Shown: positions 47,968 through 60,133, counted from the stretch's first letter. The stretch is DNA of 64,000 bases from Przewalskia tangutica (GCA_029844215.1 CM056733.1:47009142-47073141); one strand, 5' to 3'. The notes: a model not told the origin generated them from the sequence alone. Program-made: numbers and translations.

Positions 47968-48934
47968 TGTCACGACTCGAACCCGGGCCCGTGACTGGTG
48001 CCTTACCCCGGCCACCCTAGTGATACAACATCAGAGAAAAACCAGCGGAAATAAAAACTTAAACATACAATTAGATATGGATCAAGATAAAAGAAAATAG
48101 GCCAACCAAAACGGTTGCCTTTCAGCATATATATATATATCGACCTTTGAGCGATTACAATCCTTACAACCCTGCCCACTTGGCGGTGCTACAGACCTCT
48201 AAGATTTTTACAACAACTATGGCGGGGCGGGGCCCGCCATACCCACAGAATGTACAAGAACCTCTGGACTCAGGGTAACATGCAAAAGATAAGCCTCGAA
48301 GGAGCGAAGCTTCCCAATCTGCTGAAATGTGATCCTATAAGCGGGGATCGACGATCGATGTACCTCTACTTGCGGCATGAGCGGCCCCGAAGGAGGTCGA
48401 TCTGACAGTACCAAGTATGTGGCGAAATCTGAAAATGAAATCATAATAGTCTATATAAAGCAAGAGACATGTATGATAACCAAACTACGATTACCTGACA
48501 TATAACGATCATATCAAGTCGAGGACTCACGCCTTCCAAATCATCACTCGTGCGTGGAATTCCTTCTTCATGCGGCGATCTATGATATAACAACACCAAG
48601 GAGTATACATGAACACGAGTCCCACTGTGTCATAAAAACCGTCTGGGGCAAGTATAACTACGGATCCGACCGTACCAATATCTTTGTACAACCATATCAT
48701 GAAGTTGACATGGCAAGTCTGATAGCCTCGCAGCTCCTCCTGCGCCACGTAGGCGGCGGGGGCAAGTAAATCGACTCGCGCAGATCACAACCGTAAGTCA
48801 CGAAGCTCCATCAAACAACGACTCGCGAAGGCGACCGTGGCAAGTGCACTAGCCTCGCGGCTCCTCCTGCGCCCACGTAGGCGGCGGGGGCAAGTGAATC
48901 GGCTAAGCACGGATCACAACCATAAGTCACGATA
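47968..48934 (-). repeat. Minus-strand LTR fragment (TGTCACGAC end)
   Basis: Starts TGTCACGACTCG, with the conserved GTGACTGGTGCC, TACAGACCTCTAA and CGCCATACCC stretches in the order seen at 4236 and 10197. The rest lies beyond the younger insertion at 48935 and outside the window. Target duplicate on this side: TTACT (47963-47967). Confidence 0.82.
48712..48934. repeat. GC-rich tandem duplication, 127-bp unit
   Basis: Units start at 48712 and 48839 (the second cut at 96 bp by the next insertion). Each carries TAGCCTCGC(A/G)GCTCCTCCTG, CACGTAGGCGGCGGGGGCAA and GATCACAACC(A/G)TAAGTCACGA. Not seen in the other LTRs. Confidence 0.85.
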
Positions 48935-49322
48935 TGTTATACCCGTATTTCGGTATATGCGTGGGAATACGTCTGGTTGGCTTTAAAGTTAGCCTTGGGC
49001 GTTTTATTTGTGCACAACACACTAGAAGAATCGTTTTCGGCGAAGCGTTTCCACGACTTTCGTGGGAAAATTCCGACTATGTCATTTAGTATTTTTGCGG
49101 ATTTTTAGAGGCGAAACATTTTGGACCAGCGGGAGGCGACACTTGTCACCCTCCAATTGGTGGACTTGACACGGCAATAGGGCCGATTGGGTTGGCTTCT
49201 TTTGTCTTGGAGTTGGTAGGATATTTTGTGTGCAAGTTGGCCAAGGACACTTGCCTAAATCCTCACCCTACACTTTCCTTGCACTTGTCTTCATCTTGGC
49301 CATTGGTTGGCCAAGGCTTGAG

Positions 49323-49333
49323 CTATAAATACC
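49323..49333 (+). promoter_or_regulatory. TATA box of the LTR at 48935
   Basis: CTATAAATACC preceded by GGCCATTGGTTGG, as in the other LTRs. Confidence 0.6.
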
Positions 49334-50519
49334 CTCTTGAGATGAAGAGTTCTTCATCCACAAAAGCTTTCAAGTCTAAAATCCTTCCCTCTCCCTTTGT
49401 TAGCAATTCGTCCAACACCCCCTTCCCCGAGAAGCTTGGCGAGGCCTACCCACTAGCTGGAAATCTACCCCCTCCTTGGTAGAAAAGTTGTCTTCTAGTA
49501 GTTATAATGCCCAAAATACCTAGCCCAAATCCTTAGTCCTTAGTAGAAGTTGTGAAGAACTTCTAAGGCTTCTTAGACTCTGGAGCGTACAACTTAGGAG
49601 TAAACCTTGCTCGGTAGCGACTTTATCTAGGATATTATTGGGCTTCAAGTAACTAATCCTAACCCTCTTTTGAATTAGAGAATACTTCTTTGTTGTAGTA
49701 TTAGAATAAGTATTAGATACTTAGAAGGATATCACGAGAAAAGAATTGAGCTGTTATCACGATGAAGGGTTTAAAGAAGAATAATTGAGCTGTACTCACA
49801 TGGAATTTGTTTTCACTGATGAACTCGCATAGCTCACCGGTAGGGTTGTCTTTGCCCGACTTTCCGTAGGATTATGAACCCTCTGTTTAGAATGACCTTG
49901 AGTAGTCTAGACTTTGATAGATGTCTGTGACTATTATAGGTGACTCTCTGCGCGACATATTTAACTTGGCGGTGGTTTTATTTGAGAAGGTATGTGATTC
50001 TTCCTAAAGCATGATATTTTACAATATATAGTACGGTAGGCGTCGTGTGTTAAGCGATTAATAACTACGGCAATGTCTTGACTTAAGCTGAATAATACTT
50101 ATGGCAATGCCTGGCTTAAGCGAATAATACTTACGGCGATGCCTGGCTTAAGCCTGAATAACAAAGAACTGAAAACATTTCAAAAGAATACTGAATCATT
50201 TTTAACAGAAGATAAATATTTGGTTTTTAAAACAAAAGCGTAAGAGTTATACTGGCTTTATGGGAAGTTAGGTATAACAACTTAAGAAGATAAAAAGGAA
50301 CTGTTTACTTGTTTTGTTTATAAAAGCCTTGTATTGATTTCTGTTAAGTGTAGTAAGATTGTTTGATAAGTAGACATGTTATGATGCTACCTGTGTTAGT
50401 GTCTTGTAATGCTGTGTAAGGGGGTCATTCTTGCTGTGCTTACGTTGCTAACCGGTAAGTCCATTGTATTGTTATTGTATCACCTACCCCTTGACTGTTA
50501 TACGAGGCTTGCCCCATGA

Positions 50520-50770
50520 TCGGTCTATCGGCTATGCGGTCTGTGAGACTATCGCGGCAGCGGTATGCTCCAGGATTGATCATTCCGGGCGTTTAGCCTG
50601 ATGCGGGGGACTCCCTATGCGGTCTGTTGAGACTATGCGGTCTTTTTGAGGCTATGCGGGCTGCGGGAGCCTAGGCGGATGCCGGGGGTTGGCTGCCCCC
50701 GATGCGAGAAATATCTCATGCGGGTCTGTGTGGGACCTATGCGGGCTGCGGAAGTCCAGGACTAGGCACG
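50520..50770. repeat. Minisatellite of TATGCGG(T/G)CTG units in the LTR at 48935
   Basis: Irregular units around CTATGCGGTCTGTGAGACTA and GGACCTATGCGGGCTGCGG(G/A)A. Related to the GCGGGTGAAATAGTCC set of LTR1/LTR2 but diverged. Confidence 0.6.
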
Positions 50771-51769
50771 CAGAATGATACTATGGGCGATTGGCCTTGC
50801 CCGATCATTCGCGGCCTAGAATAGACACATTCTGATTTTCCTATTACTGTTGTTGTTTGTGATGTGGCACTATGTGCAATTGAGCTGATTGTATTTGTGA
50901 AAAGGTTTTAAATACTTTGATTTCATTTTAAGTACTTTATAGTTTCACATACTTGGTACTGTTATCTTGACCTCGCCCGGGGCTGCGTTCATCTGCAGGT
51001 AAGGCAGCGAGTGCTAGATCCACATCCTTAGGATCTTTGCGTTGGTGTCGGGAGCTCCATCTTCTCGGAGGCTCTACTTTTGGGTATGATCTCCTGTATT
51101 GTAGATAGTTTGTACGATCGAGGGTATGGCGGGCCTGTCGCCATAGTTGTTACTTCCTTAGAAGTGCAGTAGTCTTGTCACGACCCGTTCGGGGCCGTGG
51201 TGGTGCCTCTGGGGCACCCAAGTAGTCATACATCAGTAATCAGCGGAAACATAAAGCAAGACATGAAACGATTTATAAAACAAGACCACGATTTTGTGAG
51301 AAAACATCGCCTTTCGGCATATATATATAATCATGTTTTAGCGATTACATCAGACACTGCACAACATGACTCTGACCTCTGAAATATACAACTATGGCGG
51401 GACGGGGCCCGCCATACCTGGATGCAAAAACTAACTACAACGGGAGATCATACCAAAAGTAGAGCCTCGGAAGAGATGGAGCTCGGCGCCCAGCGTAGAG
51501 ATCCTAAGGATGCGGATCTAGCACTGCTTGCCGCCTGCGGCATGAGCAGCCCAGAAGGAGTCGATTACAAGTACTAAGTATGCGAAGCGTAAAGTACTTA
51601 AATGAAACATATCATTTTAAAACCGGTTTTCAAATATGTATGAAACAACGAGAAACGCGCATAGTGCCACATCACAAACAAGAGCAAATAGGTAAGCGTA
51701 ATGAGTCTTATGCAGGCTGCGAATGATCGAAAGCAGGCCACTCGCCCCATCATCATTCTGCAAGCCTAA

Positions 51770-52000
51770 TCACGGACTCGAGTCCGCATAGGCCACTCGC
51801 GTGGGCCGCGTGAGGTATAACCCGCGTCGGTAGCTACTCCTCGGCGTCGTCTGGACTCATTGTCCGCATGGCCAGACCGCGTGAGGTATAACCCGCATAC
51901 TAACACGGAACTCTCGTAGCTCGCGCAGGCCCCTGGACCCGCATGAGGTATTCTCGAATCATGGTCCCGGACCGCTGAGTCTACCCGCGTCGGAGGCGAC
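51770..52000. repeat. Diverged minisatellite in the minus gypsy LTR
   Basis: Three spaced units with (C/T)GCGTGAGGTATAACCCGC and a TAGCTACTCC(T/C)CGGC-type spacer. Relative of the family C GTGAGGTATTCCTCGCAT repeat. Confidence 0.55.
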
Positions 52001-53146
52001 AACCCCGTATCATCTCAAGAGGTGAGTGATAGTATACTAACATAACAACTTACCTTTAAGTAACACAAGCCTGACAAGGATACTACTTTATACAAATGTT
52101 ACAAGATACTAACACACATAGCATCATATCATGTCTACCTATCAAACCATCTTTTTATTCACAATATAAGTCATTTATAAACACATAGGCAAACTTGTTT
52201 CTTTTATCAATCTTAAGTGGTTATACTTACTTCCCATAAAGCTAGTATAACTCTTAAGCTTACATTTAAAAACCAATTAGTTCTCTCTGTTAATAAATGG
52301 TTGATGAGTCCTTTTGAAATGTTTTGATTCTTTATTATTTAGGCTTAAGCGTGAGGCATTCTTAGTAAGTATCGTCGAGCTTAAGCGTGAGGCATTGCGT
52401 AAGTATTATTCGGGCTTAAGCGGTGAGGCATTCCGTAAGTATTATTCGGTTAACACGTATGCGTCTAGTACTATATACATATTGTAAAATATCATGCTTT
52501 AGGAAGAATCACATACCTTCTGAAAACCACCTTGAGTTGAATATGTCGTATGAGAGTCGACCTATAATAGTCACGAATATCTATTAAAGACTACTCTGAA
52601 GGTCATTCTAAGCAGAGGGTCCTCGATTCTACGGAAAGTCAGGCGGACCCTACGGTGAGTTATATAAGTCTCTTTGTGAAAGCAGTCCTATGTAAATCTG
52701 ATTCGTATATTCTTCTTTTATACCGCTTCTTTCTGATTCAATTCTATTACGTGATATTCTTCTAAGTATTTATACTATTCTTATTCTACAGTAAGTATTC
52801 TCTAATTCAAAAGAGGTTAGGATTAGTTACCTCGGTAAGCCCAATAATATCCTAGAAAAGTCGCGCTGAGCAAGGTTTTGCTCTAAGTTGTATGCTCGAG
52901 AAACCTTAGAAGTTCTTCACAACTTCTACTAAGTACTAAGGTATTTGGGCTAGGGTATTTTGGGCATTATAACAATACAAGAAGGCAACTTTTCTACCAA
53001 GGGAGGGGTAGGTTTCGGCTAGGCTGGGGTGGTGTAGCCTCGGCCAAGCTTCTCGAGGGAGGGTGTGTTGGACAAATTGCTCACAAGGAGAGGAGGGTTT
53101 TCAAGACTTGAAAGCTTTAGTGGATGAAGAACTCTTCATCACAGAG

Positions 53147-53157
53147 GGTATTTATAG
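53147..53157 (-). promoter_or_regulatory. TATA box of the minus gypsy LTR
   Basis: CTATAAATACC on the minus strand, with a CCATTGGTTGG element upstream. Confidence 0.58.
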
Positions 53158-53548
53158 GTCAAGACATGGCCAACCAATGGCCAAGATTTGTAAGTGCTAG
53201 GCAAGTGTAAGGTCAAGATTAGGGCAAGTGTACTAGCCAACTTGCACACAAAATATCTATCAACTTTATGACAAGGCTTGGCATCCAATCGGCCCTATTG
53301 CGTGACAAGTCCACCGATGAGAGGGTGGAAAGTGTCGCCTCTCATTGGTCCAAAGTGTTACGTCTCTCGGAAAAATCCATAAAAATAAGAAATGACATAG
53401 CGAATTTATCCTATGAAAGGCGTGGAAAGCGTTTATCGGAAAACCGTTAACTTTGTGAGTTGTGCCTAAAAATCGTCAAGGCCTAACTTTAAGACCAAAA
53501 CTTTTTATGCGTATTCCTTTACGTACATACTGGAAATACGGTATAACA

Positions 53549-53579
53549 TTCTCCTCGCCAGAAACATTCGTCGAATGTT
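53549..53579 (-). other. Polypurine tract and hairpin of the minus gypsy
   Basis: Minus strand GGCGAGGAGAA abuts the LTR. AACATTCG/CGAATGTT lies at 53563-53579 with a single-base loop, where the family norm is three to four. Confidence 0.72.
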
Positions 53580-53607
53580 CCTTCCCAGGCAGTAACGATA
53601 AGGTTCT

Positions 53608-54507
53608 TCAAACGTAAGCAGTTTGCAAAAGCCACACGGCCATAAACAACTTAGGCATAAGCGATAATGAAGATTTACAAGTAGGAAAGTGAATTACGGA
53701 GGGTGGGAGCGGTGAGGATCTTACGCCTCGTGTCCTCGCCGGCTTCCCGTCATCTCCTCCCCGAGCTCGTTCGCCCAAGACTTTGTGGAAGCCACGTCCG
53801 CCCGTCATGACGTCTAACGGACGATCGATTATCGCTATGGGAATCTCCTCATCGATAACCCCTCGGTCACTGGACATCGTCAATCGGATGTACTACAGAT
53901 GGATCCCGATCATCTCGCCGGCGTAAACGTGAAACACCGGATGCGCCTCGGATCGGACGGCGAGATCCAACTCATAACAACCTTGCCTACCTGCGGACAA
54001 TGCAAGCGGCCCGATGTACGCTTGGTGAGTTTCCTCTTCCGAATCTCATCACACGCCATGGGTGGCGCCTTGAGAAAACCCAATCATCAATGCAAACTCG
54101 GATGTCGGCGGCGATGATCTGCATCGACACGCCGACTACGGTATCGATAGCGCTCTCGGATAAGCCGCCTTATCCACTGCTGCTGCACCAAATCTGGTCC
54201 CACTATTGCACCTCGCCCACCTCGAACCAACCTATAGGCGATCTGCACTTCCTCCATACAAGGCCTCATAAGGCGCCATCCGAATCTTTGGAGTGGTAGC
54301 TATTATTATCACGCGAACTCAACTAGAGGCAAATGATCCTCGACTACCATGAAGTCAATAACAGCTCGCGACATATCCTCGAAGTGCGGATAGTGCGCTC
54401 TGCTGTCCGTGCATGCGTGGATGAAATGCGATTCGAGCTCACTGCGTCCCTAAACCCTCTGGAAGGACCTCAGAAGTTGGCGTAAAGCGGGCTCCTGCAT
54501 GCGATAT
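53608..54507 (-). pseudogene. pol: Integrase, second half of core and C-terminal domain
   Basis: Minus-strand continuation of the integrase that starts at 64000-63607. Near 54440-54500 lies sequence equivalent to the GAQFTA...F stretch. At 54087-54269 come LVRGGRGAIVGPDLVQQQW and LIRERYR, equivalent to the WFEVGE...GPDLVQQA...LIRERL landmarks of the internal1 integrase. About 53880-53960 (minus) reads as a short HVYAGEMIGIHL-like piece, and EEIPIAIIDR (about 53830) is the usual tail motif of this domain. Frame changes and stops occur throughout. The insertion of TR-GAG-3 separates it from the first catalytic aspartate. Confidence 0.75.
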
Positions 54508-55130
54508 TATAACGACCCGTTCGGGGCATCTTGTGCCTTACCGGGCACCTAGCGATACACATCGAGAAAATCAGCGGAACATAAAACATGAGTCATTATA
54601 CAAGAGATATAATAAATAAGCAGGCCAACCAGCGGTTGCCTTAGTATATACATAAAACACTGAGCAGTTTAATCCTTTTACAACCACACCTTGGCAGTAC
54701 TACAGACCTCTAAGATATCTGATGACTATGGCGGGACGGGCCGCCATGTACCACGAATGTACAGAACCTGACTCGAGGAACACTGCAAAAGATAAGCCTC
54801 GGAGAAAGCGGAGCTTGAATCTGTTGGCTGTGATCATGGCGAGGATCCACGGCCGATGTACCTCTACTGCGGCGTGAGCGCGGCCGAAGGAGTCGATGTG
54901 GTACCAAGTGCAAGTATGTGAATGCAATCAGTAAATGAAATCATACTAGTCTATATAAGCGGGAGACATGTATGATAACCAAACTCTGATTCACAACATA
55001 AAAGCGATCATCGCTCGATATAACTATGGGTCTCGCGCCCGCGCATCAATCGTCGAGTCGCATCGTGGCGCGTGCCCCGAATCTTGCATCGGTGTAGACA
55101 TGTCCATGTGACCTCAACAACAAGACGGCA

Positions 55131-55450
55131 ATCGGATGGAAGCATACGCGTGCGCTACGCGTCGTGTCGGTATGTCGAAGGAAACAATAAGACAACTTTC
55201 CAAATGGGCGCATGCGTGCGCTACGCATCGTGTCGATATGTCGAGAGGAAACAATAGGGCGGCATTCCAAATGGGCGCATACGTGCGCTACGCGTCGTGT
55301 CGATATGTCAAAAAGGAAATCCTGGCGATAATCAAAATGGAAACATACGTGCGCTCGCATCGTGTCGATATATCAGCGATTAACCACAAGACCTTAACAA
55401 AATGGAAGCATGCGTGCGCTACGCGTCGTGTCGGTATGTCAAAGTGATTA
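55131..55450. repeat. LTR minisatellite, about 64-70 bp x 5
   Basis: Units with CCAAATGGGCGCAT, GTGCGCTACGC(A/G)TCGTGTCG and AAACAATA. Clearly the same repeat family as 4871-5215, but with GCGTGCGCTACGC in place of CCGCAGCGCTACG. Confidence 0.88.
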
Positions 55451-57283
55451 ACAACAATAATACTATCAGCGAGGCGTGCGGGTGGAATTTCTCGTCACTG
55501 CTTGACGCGTCGAGTAAGTTCTCAACAAGTCAACCGACCTCCATGAGAGAGCGGTAACACGAAATACAACGCTTTGCACAAAGGTTATCATGATAAGCAT
55601 AGCCAAGCTTAGCGACAACAAGCATAGGCAAGTTTCACAACAACACAAAGTACTTTCATTTTATACCAAAGTCAGGTTTTAACCCCAGTACTACATCGTA
55701 AGTTTTTTAAAGAGATCCATTTCTTTTATAAAAGTCACGATACAGTAGTATTAGAATGACCAACCCACCTTCCTTTTCAAAACCAAGTAACAACATTCTT
55801 TTCCTAAGTTCGGTTGCCTAGTTTGATTACTCAAGCTTCTCATTTTCAAATGGTTTCATAGTTCCCAAACTTAATCACTTGATTCCTTTTTAGAACAATT
55901 AAGTAACATATGTCATATCGTGAGTAGTTTATTCTTGTTTATAACGATCTTATTACGACCATGATCTAGAAAATGTAATATCATTTTGTCTCATCTTAGC
56001 TATGCGGATGGAGGTTTCTCTTGGTTTTAATACAACACATCATTATTCAATACATTTTCCTTTTATTAGCAGCTGCGGTGGTGCAGCCGATACATTCGAC
56101 TCGAAATCGATAAAACATTATCCGCTTTAAAACCAAGTACTCATTACTCACGAATGAGGTTTCACAAACATCCACATTAAAACAAATAAGTTAAGTCTCT
56201 TATCTTATAAGATCAAGTCTCTTAACTTCTAACGTCGATAAACCATTTTCATTTACATAAGGTCGTTATAACTAACTTCCCGTAAAGCTATTATAACACC
56301 ACATGTTTTAAACCAACCAAATCACTTAGCACGTATGCGTCTACCGTACTACATAGTTCACAACAATCATGCTAGAAAAGATAGGAAGAGGTTCACATAC
56401 CTCGCGACGATTTATCGACAATAAGCAAAATGCTCCAAGTACTACAACGCACTAGCCCTTTCCGACCATGAGTAGAATCGCTACTCTTGATCTTTCACTA
56501 TAAAGGTCCAAACGTCTATTAACCCCCAAAACATAAGTTTCTATCTTTCTATAGAAAATTCGCACTCTCACATGACAGCGTAAATCTCCTCTATCGAGGC
56601 TACCAAGCTTGACCGGGGGTTTACCGTCTAACGGGCGTGTACAATTCTACAAAGCCTCTTTGCAATCTGATCTATGTAAATCTGATTTAGTTGATTCTTA
56701 ATTCTTGAGCTTAAGTCAAAAGACATTGCGAATACTAAGTATAGTTCCATATATAGTATCTTCAACTATATATCTAAAAAACATGTAATTTCCAATTACA
56801 ATAGAGACAAGATAATTACCTCGATAAGCCCAAAATTATCCGAGTTTAATGTCGCTCACGAGCAGGTTTAGCTCGCTCCGTGCGCTCGAACCACTCCAAC
56901 AACCCTTAGAAGTTCTAACCAACCTGCTCAATTACTTGACCAACTATGAAGATTTCCTTAGGGTTTTGGTTTGAGACTAAAAGGACAAAAGGTAGTATTT
57001 AGGACTCTACGTAAAGAGGTATCTTTGGAATACTACAAGGTCTGAGCTAAGGTATTTTGGGCATTATAACAATACTAGGGAGTATTTCTATACCACAAAG
57101 GGGTATTATCACGAAAACAACTAGGCTAGGGGTACCCCGCGGCTAGCACCACAGGGGAACCGCCTAGGCCAAAGGCCACGAGGAGGAGGGAGGAGGAGAG
57201 GCTTAGGGCGAGAGCTACTAGAGGAGGAGGGATTTCAAGACTTAGACAAAGTGAGGAGTGAATGAATAAGTCTTCACAAGGGA

Positions 57284-57294
57284 GGTATTTATAG
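57284..57294 (-). promoter_or_regulatory. TATA box of TR-GAG-3 3' LTR
   Basis: CTATAAATACC on the minus strand with a CCATTGGTTGG element upstream. Confidence 0.6.
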
Positions 57295-57959
57295 CAAACC
57301 CAAAGGCCAACCAATGGCGAGATCTAGCCAAGTGCAAGGCAAGTGTAAGGCCAAGATCAAGCCAAGTGCACCCTAGACCTACTCCTTAAAACCCTGCGAA
57401 ATATCTACACAAATATCAAGCCCACTTGCCTTGTTTGGCCAGTGCGCTTGTCTCCGTTGTGAGGTGACACATGTCACCTCCGTTGGTCGAATGTTTCGTC
57501 TCTCGGAAAAATCCGCCAAAAAACAAAGCGACATAGCGGAATTTTCCGCCCGCAAATTCTGTAAGCGTTTAGTCGGCGACTCTAGCAAGGTGTTGTGCCC
57601 GAATGTAAAATCGGCCAAGGGTGCCACATGGGGTGACACGTGTCGCCCCGATTCGCCAGAATATTTCGTCTTAGAAAATATCCAATTCTGAAATCTCAAA
57701 AACAAAGCGGGCCCAAAGCCAGTAAATTTCTCAGTGGGCCCAGCATGACCATTCAGAAAATAAAATCTCAAAATTCTAATATAATCTATGAAGTCCAAAT
57801 ACCAAATCTGGGAATCCAATTCCCATTAACGAACCTTTTTCTTCACAAATAGCAGGAAACTTTTAGTGAAAACTCACATCTTTCTTTCTTTTCAAAATTT
57901 TCAGTAGTACTCTCGTGCGTCGTCCTCACATACATACCACTGCAACTACGGGTATAACA

Positions 57960-57990
57960 TTCTCCTCGCCAGAAACATTCGTCGAATGTT
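57960..57990 (-). other. Polypurine tract and hairpin of TR-GAG-3
   Basis: Minus strand GGCGAGGAGAA next to the LTR. The inverted repeat AACATTCG/CGAATGTT (57974-57990) has a single-base loop. The whole stretch is identical to that of the minus gypsy at 53549-53579. Confidence 0.75.
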
Positions 57991-58800
57991 CCTTCTCGAG
58001 ACGGATATCGATGAAGTTCCTCTAACAAGTTATCAGCGCCACGACAGCGCGAAATAACACCGCTATCTTCCTTCCTTACTCGTCGTGCCGCTTCTCGAAC
58101 ACTTGAACTCTCCCGGTATGTACCATACTTGGTCATTACTTCCGTTCTGAAAATCTGCGGAGTCACTACCTCGAACTTGGTCATCTTACTAACCTCGAAC
58201 TTCCTTAAGGCCATTCCGGCCTTACGAACGCTTACGGTCAGCGCGTCCACGAACTCATACGATGATCATACAAACTTGGGCCTAGCATCCTCGTGACCCT
58301 ACCACCTGGAGGACCACCCGAACTGACCCAGCTTGTCAAGACTCACGGGTTGGCCGTATCACGTCCTCAACCCGACCAGCGGCCGTGCAAACTCTTGTTC
58401 CCGATCGGAACAATCTTACTAATTCACATCATGAAAGCTACCACTTCCGTCTCACACTACCCATGGACTTATCACACAAATAAAACCCACGTATACTACT
58501 CACCCTTATAAAGGTCAAACATAAAGCGAATCTTTTACTCAGGCGACCTTACCTCTAGGTCTCGATCGTAAAATAGTCTAAGGTTCACACTTACCATGCC
58601 TCATCGTATCCTTCCAACTAACCATGCATTCTAACTCGCACATATCACAATGCTATCCGCATAGCACACAATAATGAGATCATCATAACAAGCATACCAA
58701 AACTCTAGAGGTTAAGGATATACACAAGCTACCGCTCACTCTAATCATAGGCACGCTGCCATGTTGCATAGTATGAAAGGTGATAAACCAGCCACGGATC
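57991..58800 (-). other. Conserved non-gag block of TR-GAG-3
   Basis: Matches 2134-2900 (reverse-complement stretches such as TTGGTCATCTTACTAACC and AGGCCATTCCGGCCTT). The minus frame 57843-58250 contains MTKFEVVTP and NLLEELHRYPSREG. Pieces of both recur in the other copies, but the frame runs on into the LTR, so its start and end are not credible. Confidence 0.55.
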
Positions 58801-58862
58801 ACGAAGGTGAGTCGTAACATCGCGCTTCCCTTGGTGGACAGTTCCTGCAAAATGGCCTGCTG

Positions 58863-59952
58863 TCATGCAAAACAAACTCCCAATCTAGCGACACTCTCCA
58901 AAATGGAGTCTACGCGATAGTCCTGACGAGGTAGGGGTGGCCGGTGGTTAACACCCGCTCTGCCGAAAATCTGAACCGCGGAGCCACGACTGCTCACGAA
59001 GGCGGTGGAGGACCACTGCATGCCGGTGGGGTATATAACTAACTTTCTTCTTGAGGCGGTCCGCCTCGAAAGCCACCGAGGACCACTGCCGTCACGGCCT
59101 TCTGGCGATCCAGTCATTCCGTCGACCCTCCGTGCCTCGCATCTGGTGCGTGAGCTGCGTGCGGGCAATGTCCATGCGGTGAAGAAACACCCGCGAACTT
59201 CGGCCATATAATCATCAAGCGGTGGCGTGGCGATGCACCTATCCTCCATATCTGCAACTAAGCGCGAGGGCATATCGAGCGAAGAATCGAACTTCGACAT
59301 TGTACTCCTGACGGCGGTCGCCCTCTGTCTCGATAACAAAAATCGCCGGCGTGCCCTCGCCATCTGCGGAGGCAAGAAGTGCGTGAGAAAGCCCGAAAAC
59401 TCATCCCATCTGCTGGAGTGCATGCTCTCCCGGGAAAGCTCCGTGAATCAAACCAATCGGCTGCGGTATCACGCGGCCGATGCGAACAAAGGTCCGCAGA
59501 CTCGGTCTGAAGCCTTGATCACCGCGTGATCGGCGTAGCTGCCGGATGAACTCCTGCGGATCATCCTCGAACCTCGACCCGTAAAACTGCGGCGGGCTCT
59601 GACTCGAGAAAGTCCGTAGCCTCAAACTATCTGCTCGGGGTGAACGGCTGGTGCTCTTTGGGCCGGGCCAGGCTGCTGCGTCCGGCCTATCCTCATATCG
59701 GCCATGACCACGTCGGCCAGCCGGCCGTCTCATGACCCATCTCCCTGCTCGGACGGTGGGGTGGAGGCTCAGTCTTGTAGTCTCGGCCACTGCTGCGGCT
59801 TTAAACTCTCTTTGGTCTTTGGCGGCGTCGCGAAACTTCGCCGTCGGGCTTGTCTCAGTCTTGGCCAGGGCTGCGCCTCGAACTCCTCTGTATCTCACTG
59901 CGACTCCTCGTTTGCCTTGCCATACAGGCTCTGGTTGCACTTGCGGAGGCAT
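58863..59952 (-). pseudogene. gag: Gag of TR-GAG-3, two overlapping frames
   Basis: Best preserved gag of the window. A start ATG at 59952-59950 (MPPQVQPEP) opens a frame running to 59401, with a proline/arginine-rich stretch and the FYGSRFEDDPQEFIRQL segment (about 59533-59583). After a frame change a second frame (59423-58863) carries WDEFSGFLTHFLPPQM, SKFDSSL and VADMEDRC, the capsid core seen in TR-GAG-1. The zinc-knuckle region (about 58835-58875) is shifted, so only TGTTTTGCATG and GGCCATTTTGCAGGAACTG traces remain. The two main frames together cover ~350 codons, a normal gag length, so one or two indels account for most of the damage. Confidence 0.82.
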
Positions 59953-60133
59953 AAGCGGTAAAGCGAGATCGTCGAGAGGTCGACTTACAACTGACTCTAA
60001 GGCACGATCTCGGAATGAGAAGAATGAAACCAATCCTAAATGTCCTATAGCCTCACGATTATAGATGTGGTGCCTGACACCGATAATCAAGACTACTAGA
60101 CACGGTGCAGTAGACACTTTCAGAGGATTAAGC

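Larger units (their letters stand above)
48935..51175 (+). repeat. Plus-strand LTR, 5' 2241 bp
   Basis: Begins TGTTATACCCGTATTTCGG. TATA box at 49323, minisatellite at 50520-50770, conserved 3' third to AGAAGTGCAGTAGTCT, then cut by the minus gypsy LTR. Its remaining 3' end should lie right of the window. It is inserted in the LTR at 47968; target duplicate on this side CGATA (48930-48934). Confidence 0.83.
51176..53548 (-). repeat. 3' LTR of the minus gypsy (2373 bp)
   Basis: TGTCACGACCCG to ACGGTATAACA. TATA at 53147-53157 (minus). A short minisatellite of CGCGTGAGGTATAACCCGC units lies at about 51770-52000. Shorter than the gag-only LTRs. Confidence 0.85.
54508..57959 (-). repeat. 3' LTR of TR-GAG-3 (3452 bp)
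   Basis: Close match to 60151-63606. TATA at 57284-57294 (minus), GACACGTGTC at 57635-57644, minisatellite at 55131-55450. Confidence 0.93.

Noticed and set aside
48126..48140. TA microsatellite
   Set aside because: A short TATATATATATAT run in the LTR fragment at 47968. Ordinary, and too short to matter.
55136..55447. Open frame of 103 codons with internal ~23-residue repeats (also at 60611-61015)
   Set aside because: It is the LTR minisatellite, whose unit length happens to be near a multiple of three. It lies antisense to the element and its frame is lost between copies.
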